Positions 35,473 through 44,134 of a DNA stretch of 64,000 nt are shown here, piece after piece. Under the pieces are notes generated by a model. It did not search any database. It worked only from the letters and a program-made list of their open reading frames with translations, and was not told the origin of the DNA. Made by a program: the position numbers and the translations under genes. This DNA is from Anaerolineae bacterium (GTDB lineage Bacteria > Chloroflexota > Anaerolineae > Aggregatilineales > Aggregatilineaceae): positions 1-64,000 of the forward strand of contig JAHDWP010000019.1 of the NCBI GenBank assembly GCA_023382715.1, read 5' to 3'. Numbering within the stretch: the first letter of the stretch is position 1; each line of letters opens with the position of its first letter.

Positions 35473-35499
35473 TGCCAAACCCGGCTGAGGGGGTATGAT
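35472..35499 (+). promoter_or_regulatory. Candidate promoter of the small lipoprotein gene
   Basis: TTGCCA, 16-base spacer, TATGAT; the -10 lies 62 bases before the start codon. Found by eye. Confidence 0.5.
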
Positions 35500-35561
35500 C
35501 GCTGTCAGGCGAGGCACCGAGCGCCAGAATCGCCCTGGCGCGCGCAGGTGGAGAGCGAGCG

Positions 35562-35978
35562 ATGAGCCAGTGGTCAGCATGGCGGGCGTGGGCGTTGCTG
35601 GGCATCCTGCTGCTGGCCGCCCTGGCGTGCAGTGTGACGGTCACGACCGCGCACTTTGAAAACGTCCGGCTCTACCGCGAGGCCGACCGCGAAAGCACAG
35701 CGGCGCGCACCTTCTCCAGCGACGAGACCATCTTTTGCCTGGCCGACCTCAAAGACGCCGATGGCCAGGTGCCCGTGCGCGCCGAGTGGGTACGCCTGCC
35801 GGCAGAGGAGACTGACCCACCCAAAGAGACGGTTGTCCGGCAGGAGCTTGTGGCGGGCGACGGGCTGGCGATCTTTGAAGCGCCGCCGCCCGATGGCGGC
35901 TGGACGCCAGGGCCGCATCGCGTCGAGCTGTACGTGGACGATCACCGCACCGCCTCGCTCGATTTCACCATTCGCTGA
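35562..35978 (+). CDS. Small lipoprotein
   Basis: A 138-residue exported lipoprotein. A hydrophobic stretch (AWALLGILLLAALAC) ends in a good lipobox (LAAL-AC, Cys at residue 23). The mature part is beta-rich (NVRLYREADRES, VELYVDDHRTASLDFTIR) and ends like an immunoglobulin-type or extracellular binding domain. I recognise no named family. It precedes the dehydrogenase gene by 40 bases. Confidence 0.7.
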   Translation: MSQWSAWRAWALLGILLLAALACSVTVTTAHFENVRLYREADRESTAARTFSSDETIFCLADLKDADGQVPVRAEWVRLPAEETDPPKETVVRQELVAGDGLAIFEAPPPDGGWTPGPHRVELYVDDHRTASLDFTIR

Positions 35979-36018
35979 GCGGCAGGCGCGGCCATCTTTT
36001 TGACTGGAGGGAGTTCCC

Positions 36019-37053
36019 ATGAAGGCAGTGCTGCTCACCGAGCATGGCCCGGCGGAGGTGCTCCGCGTCGCAGCAGATCACCCCGTCCCGGAGCCAGGGC
36101 CGGGCGAAGTCCGCGTGCGCGTGCGCGCCGCGTCCCTCAACTACCTCGACATCTGGGTGCGCAATGGCTGGCCGGGCATCAAGCTGACTTACCCGCATAT
36201 CCCCGGCGCGGACGCGGCGGGCACGGTGGACGCGGTCGGCGCGGGCGTCACGGAGTGGCGCGCGGGCGACCGCGTGGTGGTGAACCCGACCATCAGTTGC
36301 GGGCACTGCGCGTTCTGCCGCGCCGGGCAGGACAACCGCTGCGTCCATTTCGCGCTGCTCGGCGAGCACACCAGCGGCACGCACGCCGAATACATCACCG
36401 TGCCCGCGCGCAACCTGCTCGGCCTGCCAGAGCATGTCTCGTTCGAGGAGGCGGCGGCGGCCTCGCTGGTCTTCGTGACCGCCTGGCACAGCCTGATCAC
36501 GCGCGGCAATCTGCGCCCCGGCGAGACGGTGCTCATCGTCGGCGCGGGCGGCGGCGTCAACACGGCCTGCCTGCAAATCGCCAGGCTGACCGGCTGCACG
36601 GTCATCGTCGTCGGCAGCAGCGATGAGAAGCTCGCAGCAGCGCGGGCGCTCGGCGCGGATGTCGTCGTGCGCCGCGACGTGGAAGGCGGCTGGTCGCGCG
36701 CCGTGTACCAGATCACGGCCAAGCGCGGCGCAGACGTGGTGGTGGACAACGTGGGCGCGGCCACCTTCGCCGACAGCCTGCGCGCAGCGGCGCGCGGCGG
36801 GCGCATCCTCACCGTCGGCAACACCAGCGGCGCGCAGCTCGAGATAGACAACCGCTACATCTTCGGCAAGCACCTGAGTATCCTGGGCAGCACGATGGGG
36901 CCGCACGCGGACTATGTGACCGTCATGCAACTGCTGTTCAAGGGCCGGCTGCGGGCGGTCATCGGCGCGCAGTACCCACTGGACGAGATTCACGCGGCGC
37001 ATCGCGCGCTGGAAGCGGGCGAGCATTTCGGCAAGATCGTGCTCGCGCTGTGA
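36019..37053 (+). CDS. Zinc-binding MDR-family dehydrogenase/reductase
   Basis: A 344-residue medium-chain dehydrogenase. The Rossmann glycine motif is IVGAGGGVNTACLQIA. The structural zinc lobe is present with its four Cys (CGHCAFCRAGQDNRC, residues about 94-108). The catalytic-zinc Cys (in ASLNYLDIWVRNG) and the GHE motif (here GADAAGTV) are absent, which is the quinone-oxidoreductase-like pattern. It probably reduces an enal, quinone or enoyl substrate with NAD(P)H; the substrate is unknown. GGAGGGAGTTCCC precedes the ATG. Confidence 0.85.
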   Translation: MKAVLLTEHGPAEVLRVAADHPVPEPGPGEVRVRVRAASLNYLDIWVRNGWPGIKLTYPHIPGADAAGTVDAVGAGVTEWRAGDRVVVNPTISCGHCAFCRAGQDNRCVHFALLGEHTSGTHAEYITVPARNLLGLPEHVSFEEAAAASLVFVTAWHSLITRGNLRPGETVLIVGAGGGVNTACLQIARLTGCTVIVVGSSDEKLAAARALGADVVVRRDVEGGWSRAVYQITAKRGADVVVDNVGAATFADSLRAAARGGRILTVGNTSGAQLEIDNRYIFGKHLSILGSTMGPHADYVTVMQLLFKGRLRAVIGAQYPLDEIHAAHRALEAGEHFGKIVLAL

Positions 37054-37153
37054 CTGGCCCGGCACCCTGATCGCCGGAACCTTTGCCGGAAAGCTGTGTT
37101 CTGAACAACAGACCGGTGACTCAACACCCGCTGCTTGTGACAGCACAGGTCCC

Positions 37154-38908
37154 ATGACCAGCGCAGCCACCCCCTATGCCATTCCCCTGCTCCTCAGCGC
37201 ATTAGCTCTGATGGGAGTGATCTGGCTTGCCTGGCAGCGTCGCCAGGTACAGGGTGCCACACGCCTGGGCTGGCTGCTCCTGGCTGTCATCATCTATCAG
37301 GTAGGGTACGCGCTCGAGCTGAGCAGCACCACCAGGGCATGGGCCTACTTCTGGATTCGGGTTCAGTACTTTGGCATCGCCTTGCAGCCCTACGCGCTCC
37401 TGATGTTGGCCGCCGTCTACGGGGGCGGTCAGTGGGTCGAGGCACGGCAAGTGCGCGTGGCCCTGCTGGTCATCCCGGCGCTCACGCTGCTGCTGGCCTG
37501 GACGAACAGCGCGCACGAGCTGATCTGGCGCGATTTCCGCCTGGAGTCGTATGGCGACGTATACCGGTCGGCCTTCTCGCGCGGGGCCTGGTACTGGGTA
37601 CACATCGGGTACATCTGGGCCATCAACCTGGCTGCCCTGGCGCTGCTGGTGCGGGCCTATCGTCGAGCTTCTGGGATCTATCGCGGCCAGACGGCGGCCC
37701 TCGTGACAGGGGCGCTGTTCCCCCTGACCGGCCTGGTGTTCTACCTCGCCGGCGCCATCCCAGAGCGGATCGATCCCACACCGTTCACGCTGATACCGTC
37801 CGTGCTGATGCTTGGGTGGGGAGTGCTCTACTGGAAGCTGCTCACCATCATGCCGGTGGCGCGCGACACGGTGTTCACCAACCTGCGCGATCCGGTCATC
37901 GTGCTCGATCCGCGCGGCGTGGCCGTTGACCTCAATCCGGCTGCTGCGGGGTTGTTGAAGCGTTCGCCAGCCCAGGTGCTCGGCCAGGACGGAGACGCGC
38001 TGCTGGCCGGCTGGCTGGACCTGGCGGCGCTGCAAAGCGCAGAAGAGCAGGGTCAGGAGATCGCCATCGAGCGCGACGGGGTCAGGAGCGTCTTCGAGGC
38101 ACGCCGGATTGCGTTGCACGCCAGAACAGGTCGTTCCATCGGCTCGTTAGTCGTGCTGCACGACATCAGCGCTCGCAAGCGTGCCGAGACCGAGCGTGAG
38201 CGGCTGATCGGGGAACTCGACGCCTACGCCCGCACTGTCGCCCACGACCTGAAGGGTCCCCTGGCCGTGCTGGTGCCCAGCAGCCTGACGCTGCGCGACG
38301 AATACGAGACCATGCCCCCGGCGGAGATCGCCGAATTCGCCACGATGATCGCCGAGACGAGCCTGATGATGAACGCCATCGTGGACGCACTGCTGCTGCT
38401 GGCCCAACTGGAGCGCGCCAAGGAGGTCGAGCGCGGGCCGGTCAATCTGGCTTCTGTCGTTGCCCGGACGCTGAAGCGCCTGGATCTCGAGATCCGGGAG
38501 GCCCAGGCCCAGGTGAGCCTGCCCGATGAATGGCCGATGGTAGTCGGCTATGGCCCCTGGCTGGAAGAAGCCTTTGCCAACTACGTGAGCAATGCCATCA
38601 AGTACGGCGGTGAGCCGCCCGTGATCGCCCTGGGCGCAGAACGCCAGCCCAATGGGGCCGTGCGCTGCTGGGTGCGCGACAACGGGCGTGGCCTGAGCGC
38701 CAAGCAGCAGGGGCAGTTGTTCACCGAGTTCACCCGGCTGCACGGCGCGCGCGCGAGCGGGCACGGCCTGGGGCTGGCTATTGTCAGCCGTATCATCGAG
38801 CGGCTGGGCGGGCAGGTGGGCGTGATCAGTGCCGACGGAGAGGGCAGCGAGTTCTACTTCATCCTGCCGGGCGTTCCGGCTGTTGCCAGCCAGGAGACGA
38901 AGCCATGA
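37154..38908 (+). CDS. Histidine kinase, 7TM-type sensor with PAS domain
   Basis: A 584-residue sensor kinase. Residues 1-225 form seven membrane helices of the histidine-kinase N-terminal 7TM type (PYAIPLLLSALALMGVIWL, LGWLLLAVIIYQVGYAL and so on). Residues about 235-335 are a PAS domain (VFTNLRDPVIVLDPRGVAVD). HisKA follows, with the phospho-acceptor His about 364 in YARTVAHDLKGPLAV, then a HATPase with the N box FANYVSNAIKYGG, RDNGRGLS and GHGLGLAIVSRI. It autophosphorylates in response to an unknown signal. No response regulator gene is nearby. Its last four bases overlap the tag start (ATGA), which couples the two in translation. Confidence 0.88.
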   Translation: MTSAATPYAIPLLLSALALMGVIWLAWQRRQVQGATRLGWLLLAVIIYQVGYALELSSTTRAWAYFWIRVQYFGIALQPYALLMLAAVYGGGQWVEARQVRVALLVIPALTLLLAWTNSAHELIWRDFRLESYGDVYRSAFSRGAWYWVHIGYIWAINLAALALLVRAYRRASGIYRGQTAALVTGALFPLTGLVFYLAGAIPERIDPTPFTLIPSVLMLGWGVLYWKLLTIMPVARDTVFTNLRDPVIVLDPRGVAVDLNPAAAGLLKRSPAQVLGQDGDALLAGWLDLAALQSAEEQGQEIAIERDGVRSVFEARRIALHARTGRSIGSLVVLHDISARKRAETERERLIGELDAYARTVAHDLKGPLAVLVPSSLTLRDEYETMPPAEIAEFATMIAETSLMMNAIVDALLLLAQLERAKEVERGPVNLASVVARTLKRLDLEIREAQAQVSLPDEWPMVVGYGPWLEEAFANYVSNAIKYGGEPPVIALGAERQPNGAVRCWVRDNGRGLSAKQQGQLFTEFTRLHGARASGHGLGLAIVSRIIERLGGQVGVISADGEGSEFYFILPGVPAVASQETKP

Positions 38909-39486
38909 ACACCAACCGCCCGCGCTGCGGCTGGGTGCCAACTGAAAACGCGCTCTACACGGCCTATCACGACGAGGAATGGGGCGTGCCGGTTCACGAC
39001 GACCGGCTGCTGTTCGAGTTCCTGATCCTGGAGGGCGTGCAGGCCGGGCTGAGCTGGGAGCTGGTGCTGCGCCGCCGGGCGCACTACCGCCAGGTCTACG
39101 ACGGCTTCGACCCGGCCAAAGTGGCGCGCTACGACGAGGCCAAGACCGCCGCGCTGCTGGCCGACCCCGGCATCATCCGCAACCGGCTGAAGGTGGCCGC
39201 CGCCGTGCAGAACGCGCGCGCCTTCCTGCGCGTGCAGGAGGAGTTCGGCAGCTTCGATCGCTACATCTGGCAGTTCGTGGACGGCCAGCCGCGCGTCAAC
39301 GCCTGGCGGACGCTGGCCGAAATCCCCAGCGAGACGCCGCAGGCGCGGGCCATGAGCAAAGACCTGAAGGCGCGCGGCTTCACCTTCGTCGGGCCGACGA
39401 TCTGCTACGCCTTCATGCAGGCGTGCGGCCTGGTCAACGATCACCTGGTGACGTGCTTCCGCTACGGCGAATTAACCGGCCCATGA
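38905..39486 (+). CDS. tag: DNA-3-methyladenine glycosylase I
   Basis: A 193-residue base-excision repair enzyme removing 3-methyladenine from DNA. The zinc and active-site signature of Tag is complete: RCGW at the N-terminus, YHDEEWGVP with the first His and Glu, FEFLILEGVQAGLSWELVL, and the C-terminal NDHLVTCFR with the last His and Cys. Length is typical. The ribosome site AGGAGACGAAGCC lies inside the upstream histidine kinase gene and the start overlaps its stop, an unexpected pairing of a sensor and a repair gene. Confidence 0.93.
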   Translation: MNTNRPRCGWVPTENALYTAYHDEEWGVPVHDDRLLFEFLILEGVQAGLSWELVLRRRAHYRQVYDGFDPAKVARYDEAKTAALLADPGIIRNRLKVAAAVQNARAFLRVQEEFGSFDRYIWQFVDGQPRVNAWRTLAEIPSETPQARAMSKDLKARGFTFVGPTICYAFMQACGLVNDHLVTCFRYGELTGP

Positions 39487-39550
39487 GGGGCGCGCCCTGG
39501 ACGAGGCAGAACACCTCTTTGCCCGTGTGTGAAGTGGGGAGACCCATGAC

Positions 39551-40024
39551 ATGGAAACGCGCCGCGCCGACCCGATCCGCCTGATCGCGCTGCGCCTGCG
39601 CCAGGACGAGCTGCGCCACGTGGTGCAGCGGCCCGGCGTCAACGAGGCGCTGCGCGTGACCGTCCAGTACCACGACGGGCGGCACCCCAACCAGGTGGCC
39701 ACGCTGACGCGCGGGCGCGGAGCCGAGTGCACGCTGCTCGTCGTCTACGACAGGCCGGGCCGCGACGTGCATTTCGCCTACCCGGTGGCGCTGGAACGCT
39801 ACATGACGCTGCTGAGCGCGCTGCGCCGCGCCGGGTTCGACGCGCTTGACGATCAGCCGGACGTGCCCTACTTCGGTGTGGACCTGTGGCTGGTCGAGCG
39901 CGCGTCGGGCAGCTTCTACCACGACGTGGTGCTCCAGCCGGAGAGCGCCGCCGGGCCGCACGGCGAGATCGTCAGCGCCATCCGCGCCCAGCTTAAAGAG
40001 GCGCTGCGCCCGGTGGTGGCCTAG
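39551..40024 (+). CDS. Unknown conserved-looking cytoplasmic protein
   Basis: A 157-residue protein with no signal peptide or membrane segment. It has mixed alpha-beta pattern (RLIALRLRQDELRHVV, VTVQYHDGRHPNQVATLT, CTLLVVYDRPGRDVHFAYP). GTPases, kinase or DNA-binding motifs are not seen. The start follows GGGGAGACCC; an overlapping ATG five bases upstream is out of frame. Follows tag by 64 bases on the same strand. Confidence 0.6.
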   Translation: METRRADPIRLIALRLRQDELRHVVQRPGVNEALRVTVQYHDGRHPNQVATLTRGRGAECTLLVVYDRPGRDVHFAYPVALERYMTLLSALRRAGFDALDDQPDVPYFGVDLWLVERASGSFYHDVVLQPESAAGPHGEIVSAIRAQLKEALRPVVA

Positions 40025-40063
40025 AGGCTGTTCTGAACTTTGGCAGGCGGGCAGCTCCGTGCC

Positions 40064-40189
40064 TGCCCCCCACCCTCGGTTCTTCTCCCGCGAGGGGGGA
40101 GGAAGAAACACTGCCCCCTTCCCTCATTTGGGGGGAAGGGATCGGGGGATGGGGGCTTACCCAGCAGAAGTGTATAACAGGCTCTAGAG
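40064..40189. repeat. Repeat family C, full-length copy
   Basis: Hairpin-forming runs (CTTCTCCCGCGAGGGGGGAGG and CCCCCTTCCCTCATTTGGGGGGAAGGG) end with GTGTATAACAGGCTCTAG (40170-40187). The same end (GTGCATAACATGCTCTAG) closes the copy at 56658-56775. Confidence 0.65.
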
Positions 40190-40220
40190 GCTGCTGAGGA
40201 GCTTCTCCGGCGGCCAGGCC

Positions 40221-40529
40221 CTACGGATGCCGCCGAAACAGCGCGGACGCCTCTTCCTCAGCGCCGCGCAGAATCTGGCTGATCTGGGTCACTGCATCGC
40301 CGCCGTCGAGCAGCGCGTTGGCCAGGCGGTGCAGCGCCGGGAAGACGTCGTTGTGCATTTCTATGTAGAAGTTGTTCGCCCCGCGCCCGATCCAGCCGCC
40401 GTATTCCAGCGCGTCCACGCAGCGCCGCAACTGCACGATCAGGCTGTCCACGCTGAAGCCTTCCTGTTGCAGCTCGTGGGCAATGGCGGCCAGCTCGTCG
40501 TAGTCGGCGCGGACGTGCTCAGTGGGCAT
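40221..40529 (-). CDS. WXG100-family protein
   Basis: A 102-residue helical hairpin protein of the WXG100 (ESAT-6-like) superfamily: two long helices separated by the turn GGWIGRGANNFY, which contains the W-x-G motif at residues 44-46. Length (about 100 residues) and lack of a signal peptide fit. Members are substrates or N-terminal modules of type VII secretion. No EssC/EccC ATPase or toxin gene is seen within the window. The ATG at 40529 follows ACAGGAGACTCTT. Convergent with the gene at 39551. Confidence 0.8.
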   Translation of the reverse strand: MPTEHVRADYDELAAIAHELQQEGFSVDSLIVQLRRCVDALEYGGWIGRGANNFYIEMHNDVFPALHRLANALLDGGDAVTQISQILRGAEEEASALFRRHP

Positions 40530-40740
40530 AAGAGTCTCCTGTCGGGCGCAGGTCAGCAGGCGCGGGCAGCGCCACTCGCAGGCAAGTTGTGAGAGCAGCG
40601 GCGGCGTGGTACAGTGAGCGGCGCACAGCGAGTCATACCAGTGTATTTCAGTGTACGCGAGAACGCCGCGCCGCGCCAGAGGTGAGAGGGGGCAGGCAGG
40701 CATATTTCACGAAAATTTACGATTGGCTCGCGAGAGGCCG

Positions 40741-40839
40741 GTTGCCCCAAACCCCTCCCCCACAAGGAGGGAGGGGCTTAGGGTCGGCGCTCTTCTCCCT
40801 TCCCCCCTCGTGGGGGAAGGGCCGGGGATGGGGGGCAAC
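40741..40839. repeat. Repeat family C, copy bounded by inverted GTTGCCCC arms
   Basis: GTTGCCCC (40741) and GGGGCAAC (ending 40839) are inverted arms enclosing two internal hairpins (CCCCTCCCCCACAAGGAGGGAGGGG, CCCTTCCCCCCTCGTGGGGGAAGGG). It is separate from coding sequence. Confidence 0.75.
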
Positions 40840-40866
40840 GGCAGGCCCATGACTTCTCGAACGGCC

Positions 40867-40900
40867 CCCAGGGCGCAGCAGAGCAGCGCCCCTACCTGAT
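40867..40900 (+). repeat. Family A hairpin module
   Basis: CCAGGGCGC / GCGCCC stem (40871-40876 and 40886-40891) with the usual AGCAGAGCA loop, followed by CTACCTGAT, similar to the CACCCTGACAGG block. Confidence 0.65.
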
Positions 40901-40953
40901 CTGCGCCTCTGCGGTGAGCCTTCACACCGGGCGCGCGCGTAAAGGACAGCGCC

Positions 40954-41553
40954 ATGAGCGATCATTCCGAGACCGAAGTCAAGCTCCACGTGCCCGACCT
41001 GGACGGGCTGGCGGCGCGCCTGGTCGCGGCGGGCGCGGCCCTGCACAGCCCGCGCACCCACGAGCACAACGTCCGCTACGACACGCCCGGCGGCGACCTC
41101 AGCCGCCAGTATATCGTGCTGCGGCTGCGCCAAGACGCGCGCGTCCGCCTGACCTACAAGGGGCCAGCGCAGGTGACCGAGGGCGTCATGTCGCGCTACG
41201 AGGCCGAGGTGACGGTGGATGACTTCGCCACGATGGACGGCATTCTGCGCGCCCTGGGCTACGCGCCGTTCGCCATCTACGAGAAATACCGCACCACCTA
41301 CCGGTGGGGCGAGGCCGAGATCGTGCTCGACGAGCTGCCTTTCGGCAATTTCTGCGAGATCGAGGGGCCGCTGCCCGCCATTCACGCGGCGCTGGCTGCG
41401 CTCGGCCTGCAAGATCGCCCGCGCATCCCCACCAGCTATCTGGGCGTCTTCGCTGTGCTCAAGGGGCGGCTCGGCCTGGCCTTCCGCGATCTCACCTTTG
41501 CCAACTTCGCAGGCATCGTCGTGCCCCCAGAGGTGTTCAATAACCTGACATAA
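40954..41553 (+). CDS. CYTH-domain protein (class IV adenylate cyclase-like)
   Basis: A 199-residue protein of the CYTH superfamily, CyaB branch. The signature ExExK is seen at the N-terminus (SETEVKLHVPD). Alternating charged strands of the tunnel fold follow: RYDTPGG, LRLRQDARVRLTYKGP, SRYEAEVTV, YEKYRTTYRW, IVLDELPFGNFCEIEGP. Members bind triphosphates with Mg2+ and act as adenylate cyclases, thiamine triphosphatases or polyphosphatases. The activity cannot be fixed here. A CHAD protein, the other polyphosphate-associated domain, is encoded at 11097-12329. Confidence 0.87.
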   Translation: MSDHSETEVKLHVPDLDGLAARLVAAGAALHSPRTHEHNVRYDTPGGDLSRQYIVLRLRQDARVRLTYKGPAQVTEGVMSRYEAEVTVDDFATMDGILRALGYAPFAIYEKYRTTYRWGEAEIVLDELPFGNFCEIEGPLPAIHAALAALGLQDRPRIPTSYLGVFAVLKGRLGLAFRDLTFANFAGIVVPPEVFNNLT

Positions 41554-41569
41554 ACCTCTCCGGCGTTCA

Positions 41570-41631
41570 GTTCTGAACAAGTTCTGAACAGGTGTTTACA
41601 AACTTAACGTAGATAGCGTACAAACTTAACG
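41570..41631. promoter_or_regulatory. Possible operator repeats before the fructokinase gene
   Basis: TACAAACTTAACG occurs twice (41597-41609 and 41619-41631), 22 bases apart, so on the same face of the helix. Just upstream, AGTTCTGAACA occurs twice around 41570-41591, with GTTCAG/CTGAAC as an inverted pair. The repeats overlap the promoter candidate. Confidence 0.4.
41595..41624 (+). promoter_or_regulatory. Candidate promoter of the fructokinase-malQ operon
   Basis: TTTACA (41595-41600), 18-base spacer, TACAAA (41619-41624), in an AT-rich stretch. It lies 50 bases before the fructokinase start. Confidence 0.45.
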
Positions 41632-41672
41632 GGGTTGATAAGAGCGCGCACTTCGCAGAAAAGAGGTATCGG

Positions 41673-42572
41673 ATGCTCATTGGCGGCATTGAAGGCGGCG
41701 GCACCAAGTTCGTCTGCGCGATTGGCGACGCGGCGGGGCACGTCCTGGCCCGCGAGCGCATCCCCACCACCACCCCCGCAGAAACGCTGCGCCAGTCGGT
41801 GGAGTACTTCCAGGCGCAGCAAGCCGCGCGCGGCGAAAAGCTGGCCGCGTTCGGCATCGCGTCCTTCGGCCCGGTAGACCTCAACCCGGCGTCCGCGCAT
41901 TACGGCTTCATCACGCGCACGCCCAAAACCGGCTGGTCGTATGTGGACGTGGCCGGGGCGGTGCGCCGGGCCTTCCCCGGCGTGCCGGTCGGCTTCGATA
42001 CGGATGTCAACGGGGCGGGCCTGGCCGAGCACCGCTGGGGCGCAGCGCGGGCCTGGCAGACCTTCGTCTATCTCACCATCGGCACAGGCATCGGCGGCGG
42101 TGGCATGCACGAAGGGCGCACGCTGCGCGGGCTGATTCACCCGGAGATGGGTCATCTCCAACTGCCCATCCGCGCCGACGACCCGCTACAGCGTGGCGTG
42201 TGCCCCTTCCACGCTTACTGCTTCGAGGGGCTGGCGTCTGGCCCGTCCATCGAGCGGCGCTGGGGCCAGCGCGGCGAGACGCTGCCGCCCGATCACCCGG
42301 CCTGGGACCTGGAAGCGCACTACATCGCCCACGCGCTGCTGGACATTATGACCGTGCTCTCGCCGGAAGGGTTCGTGCTGGGCGGCAGCGTGATGCACCA
42401 GCGCCAGTTGTTCCCGCTGATCCGGGCCAGGCTGGCGGCGCTGGCCAACGGCTATTTCGTCCACCCGCGCCTGGAAACCTTCGAGGACTACCTCGTCCCG
42501 CCAGCCCTGGGCGACGACGCGGGCGTGTGCGGGGCGTTTGCGCTGGCGCTGGCGGCGCTGGAGGAGAGCTGA
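41673..42572 (+). CDS. ROK-family fructokinase
   Basis: A 299-residue sugar kinase of the ROK family. Phosphate-1 loop GGIEGGGTKFVCAIGD, sugar-site DTDVNGAGLAEHRWG, TIGTGIGGG, and the zinc-binding segment HPEMGH...CPFHAYCFEG are the ScrK/GmuE fructokinase pattern. It phosphorylates fructose (or a related hexose) with ATP. AAGAGGTATCGG precedes the ATG. The stop is followed two bases later by the malQ start, so the two are one operon. Confidence 0.9.
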   Translation: MLIGGIEGGGTKFVCAIGDAAGHVLARERIPTTTPAETLRQSVEYFQAQQAARGEKLAAFGIASFGPVDLNPASAHYGFITRTPKTGWSYVDVAGAVRRAFPGVPVGFDTDVNGAGLAEHRWGAARAWQTFVYLTIGTGIGGGGMHEGRTLRGLIHPEMGHLQLPIRADDPLQRGVCPFHAYCFEGLASGPSIERRWGQRGETLPPDHPAWDLEAHYIAHALLDIMTVLSPEGFVLGGSVMHQRQLFPLIRARLAALANGYFVHPRLETFEDYLVPPALGDDAGVCGAFALALAALEES

Positions 42573-42574
42573 GG

Positions 42575-44134
42575 ATGAGCGAGCACCAGAGCGAGCTATT
42601 CCCGCGCGCGAGCGGCGTGCTGCTCCATCCCACGTCGCTGCCGGGGCCGTACGGCATCGGCGACCTGGGCGCGTGGGCCTACCGTTTCGTGGACTGCCTG
42701 GCCGCCGCCGGGCAGAGCGCCTGGCAGGTGTTGCCGCTTGGCCCGACCGGTTTCGGCGAATCGCCGTACCAGGGCCTTTCGACCTTCGCCGGCAACACCA
42801 CCCTGATCAGCCTGGACGGGCTGGTCGCCGACGGCTGGCTGACCGCCGATGAAGTGGCCGAGCGCCCGTTCTTCTCGCCGCGCAGGTGCGACTACGCGGC
42901 GGCCATCGCCTTCCGCGACGAGCTGCTCTCGCTGGCCTTCGACCGCTTCGCCCGCGACGCGCAGGCCGTCGCCGCGCACGAAGCCTGGTGCCGCCACCCG
43001 CAGCGCGCCTGGCTGGACGATTTCACCCTGTTCATGGCCCTCAAGGAGTTTCACGGCGGGCGGCCCTGGGTGGACTGGTCGGAGAGCGAGATTTTCCGCG
43101 AGAAGCAGGTGCTTGGCGCGGCCCGCAGTATGCACGCCACGCGCATCGCCGAGCACCGCTTCCGCCAGTGGCTGTTCTTCCGCCAGTGGGACGCGCTGCG
43201 CGCCTATGCCAACGGCAAGGGTATCCGCATCGTCGGCGACATCCCCATCTACGTCGCCCACGACAGCGCCGATGTGTGGGTCAACCCGGAACTCTTCGAC
43301 CTCGACTTCTACGGGCGGCCCAACTTCATCGCCGGCGTCCCGCCGGACTACTTCAGCGTCACCGGGCAGCGCTGGGGCAACCCGCTCTATGTGTGGGAAG
43401 AGCACCAGCGCACAGGCTACGCCTGGTGGATTCGCCGCATCGAGGCCATGCTCCAGGTGGTGGACATCGTGCGCATTGACCACTTCCGCGGCTTCGACCT
43501 GTACTACAAGATTCCCGCCGACCGGCCCACTGCCCAGGGCGGGCGCTGGGTCAACGGGCCGAAGATCGGCTTCTTCCGCGCGCTGAGCGCCGGGCTGGGG
43601 CGCGAGCTGGACCAACTGCCGATCATCGCCGAAGACCTGGGCGACGACCTGGGCGCGGCGATCGCGCTGCGCGACACTCTGCGTCTGCCAGGCATGGCCA
43701 TCCTGCAATTCGCCTTCAGCAGCTACGAGGGCGACGAAAACCGCTTCCTGCCGCACAACCACGTGCCGAACATGGTCATCTACACCGGCACGCACGACAA
43801 CAACACCGTGTGGGGCTGGTGGACGAACGAGTCCGGCCCCGGCGAGCGCGAGCACCTGTGCCGCTACGTGAGCAAGGACCGTGTTGACGAGCCGCACTGG
43901 GAGCTGATCCGGCTGGGCATGGCTTCACCGGCGCACACCTTCATCATCCCGCTGCAGGATGTGCTGGGGCTGGGCGCGAGCGCGCGCATGAACAAACCGG
44001 GCGTCCCGGCAGGACAATGGCGCTGGCGCTGTCTGCCGGGCGACCTGCCCGCCGACATCAGCGGCACGCCCTGGGAGCGGCTGGCCGCGCTGACGCGCAA
44101 GTACCACCGCGCGCCGGGTGTGTACAAAGGTTGA
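42575..44134 (+). CDS. malQ: 4-alpha-glucanotransferase (amylomaltase)
   Basis: A 519-residue GH77 amylomaltase that moves maltooligosaccharide units between alpha-1,4-glucans. N-terminal SGVLLHPTSLPGPYGIGDLG and AWQVLPLGPTG are hallmark. The catalytic Asp is in VRIDHFRGFD (about residue 301), the acid/base Glu in IIAEDLGDD (about 352), and the third Asp in THDNNT (about 407). The start at 42575 has GGAGGAGAGCTGAGG. The last eight codons (CGCGCGCCGGGTGTG...GGTTGA) coincide with a dispersed repeat block, so the native C-terminus may have been replaced. Together with the fructokinase it suggests glycogen or starch use. Confidence 0.94.
   Translation: MSEHQSELFPRASGVLLHPTSLPGPYGIGDLGAWAYRFVDCLAAAGQSAWQVLPLGPTGFGESPYQGLSTFAGNTTLISLDGLVADGWLTADEVAERPFFSPRRCDYAAAIAFRDELLSLAFDRFARDAQAVAAHEAWCRHPQRAWLDDFTLFMALKEFHGGRPWVDWSESEIFREKQVLGAARSMHATRIAEHRFRQWLFFRQWDALRAYANGKGIRIVGDIPIYVAHDSADVWVNPELFDLDFYGRPNFIAGVPPDYFSVTGQRWGNPLYVWEEHQRTGYAWWIRRIEAMLQVVDIVRIDHFRGFDLYYKIPADRPTAQGGRWVNGPKIGFFRALSAGLGRELDQLPIIAEDLGDDLGAAIALRDTLRLPGMAILQFAFSSYEGDENRFLPHNHVPNMVIYTGTHDNNTVWGWWTNESGPGEREHLCRYVSKDRVDEPHWELIRLGMASPAHTFIIPLQDVLGLGASARMNKPGVPAGQWRWRCLPGDLPADISGTPWERLAALTRKYHRAPGVYKG

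Larger units (their letters stand above)
40530..40953. other. 424-base intergenic region with repeats
   Basis: No gene is seen. It holds a large family C hairpin (40741-40839) and a family A module (40867-40900). The first 200 bases contain no feature I can name; the promoter of the WXG100 gene should lie there. Confidence 0.7.
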
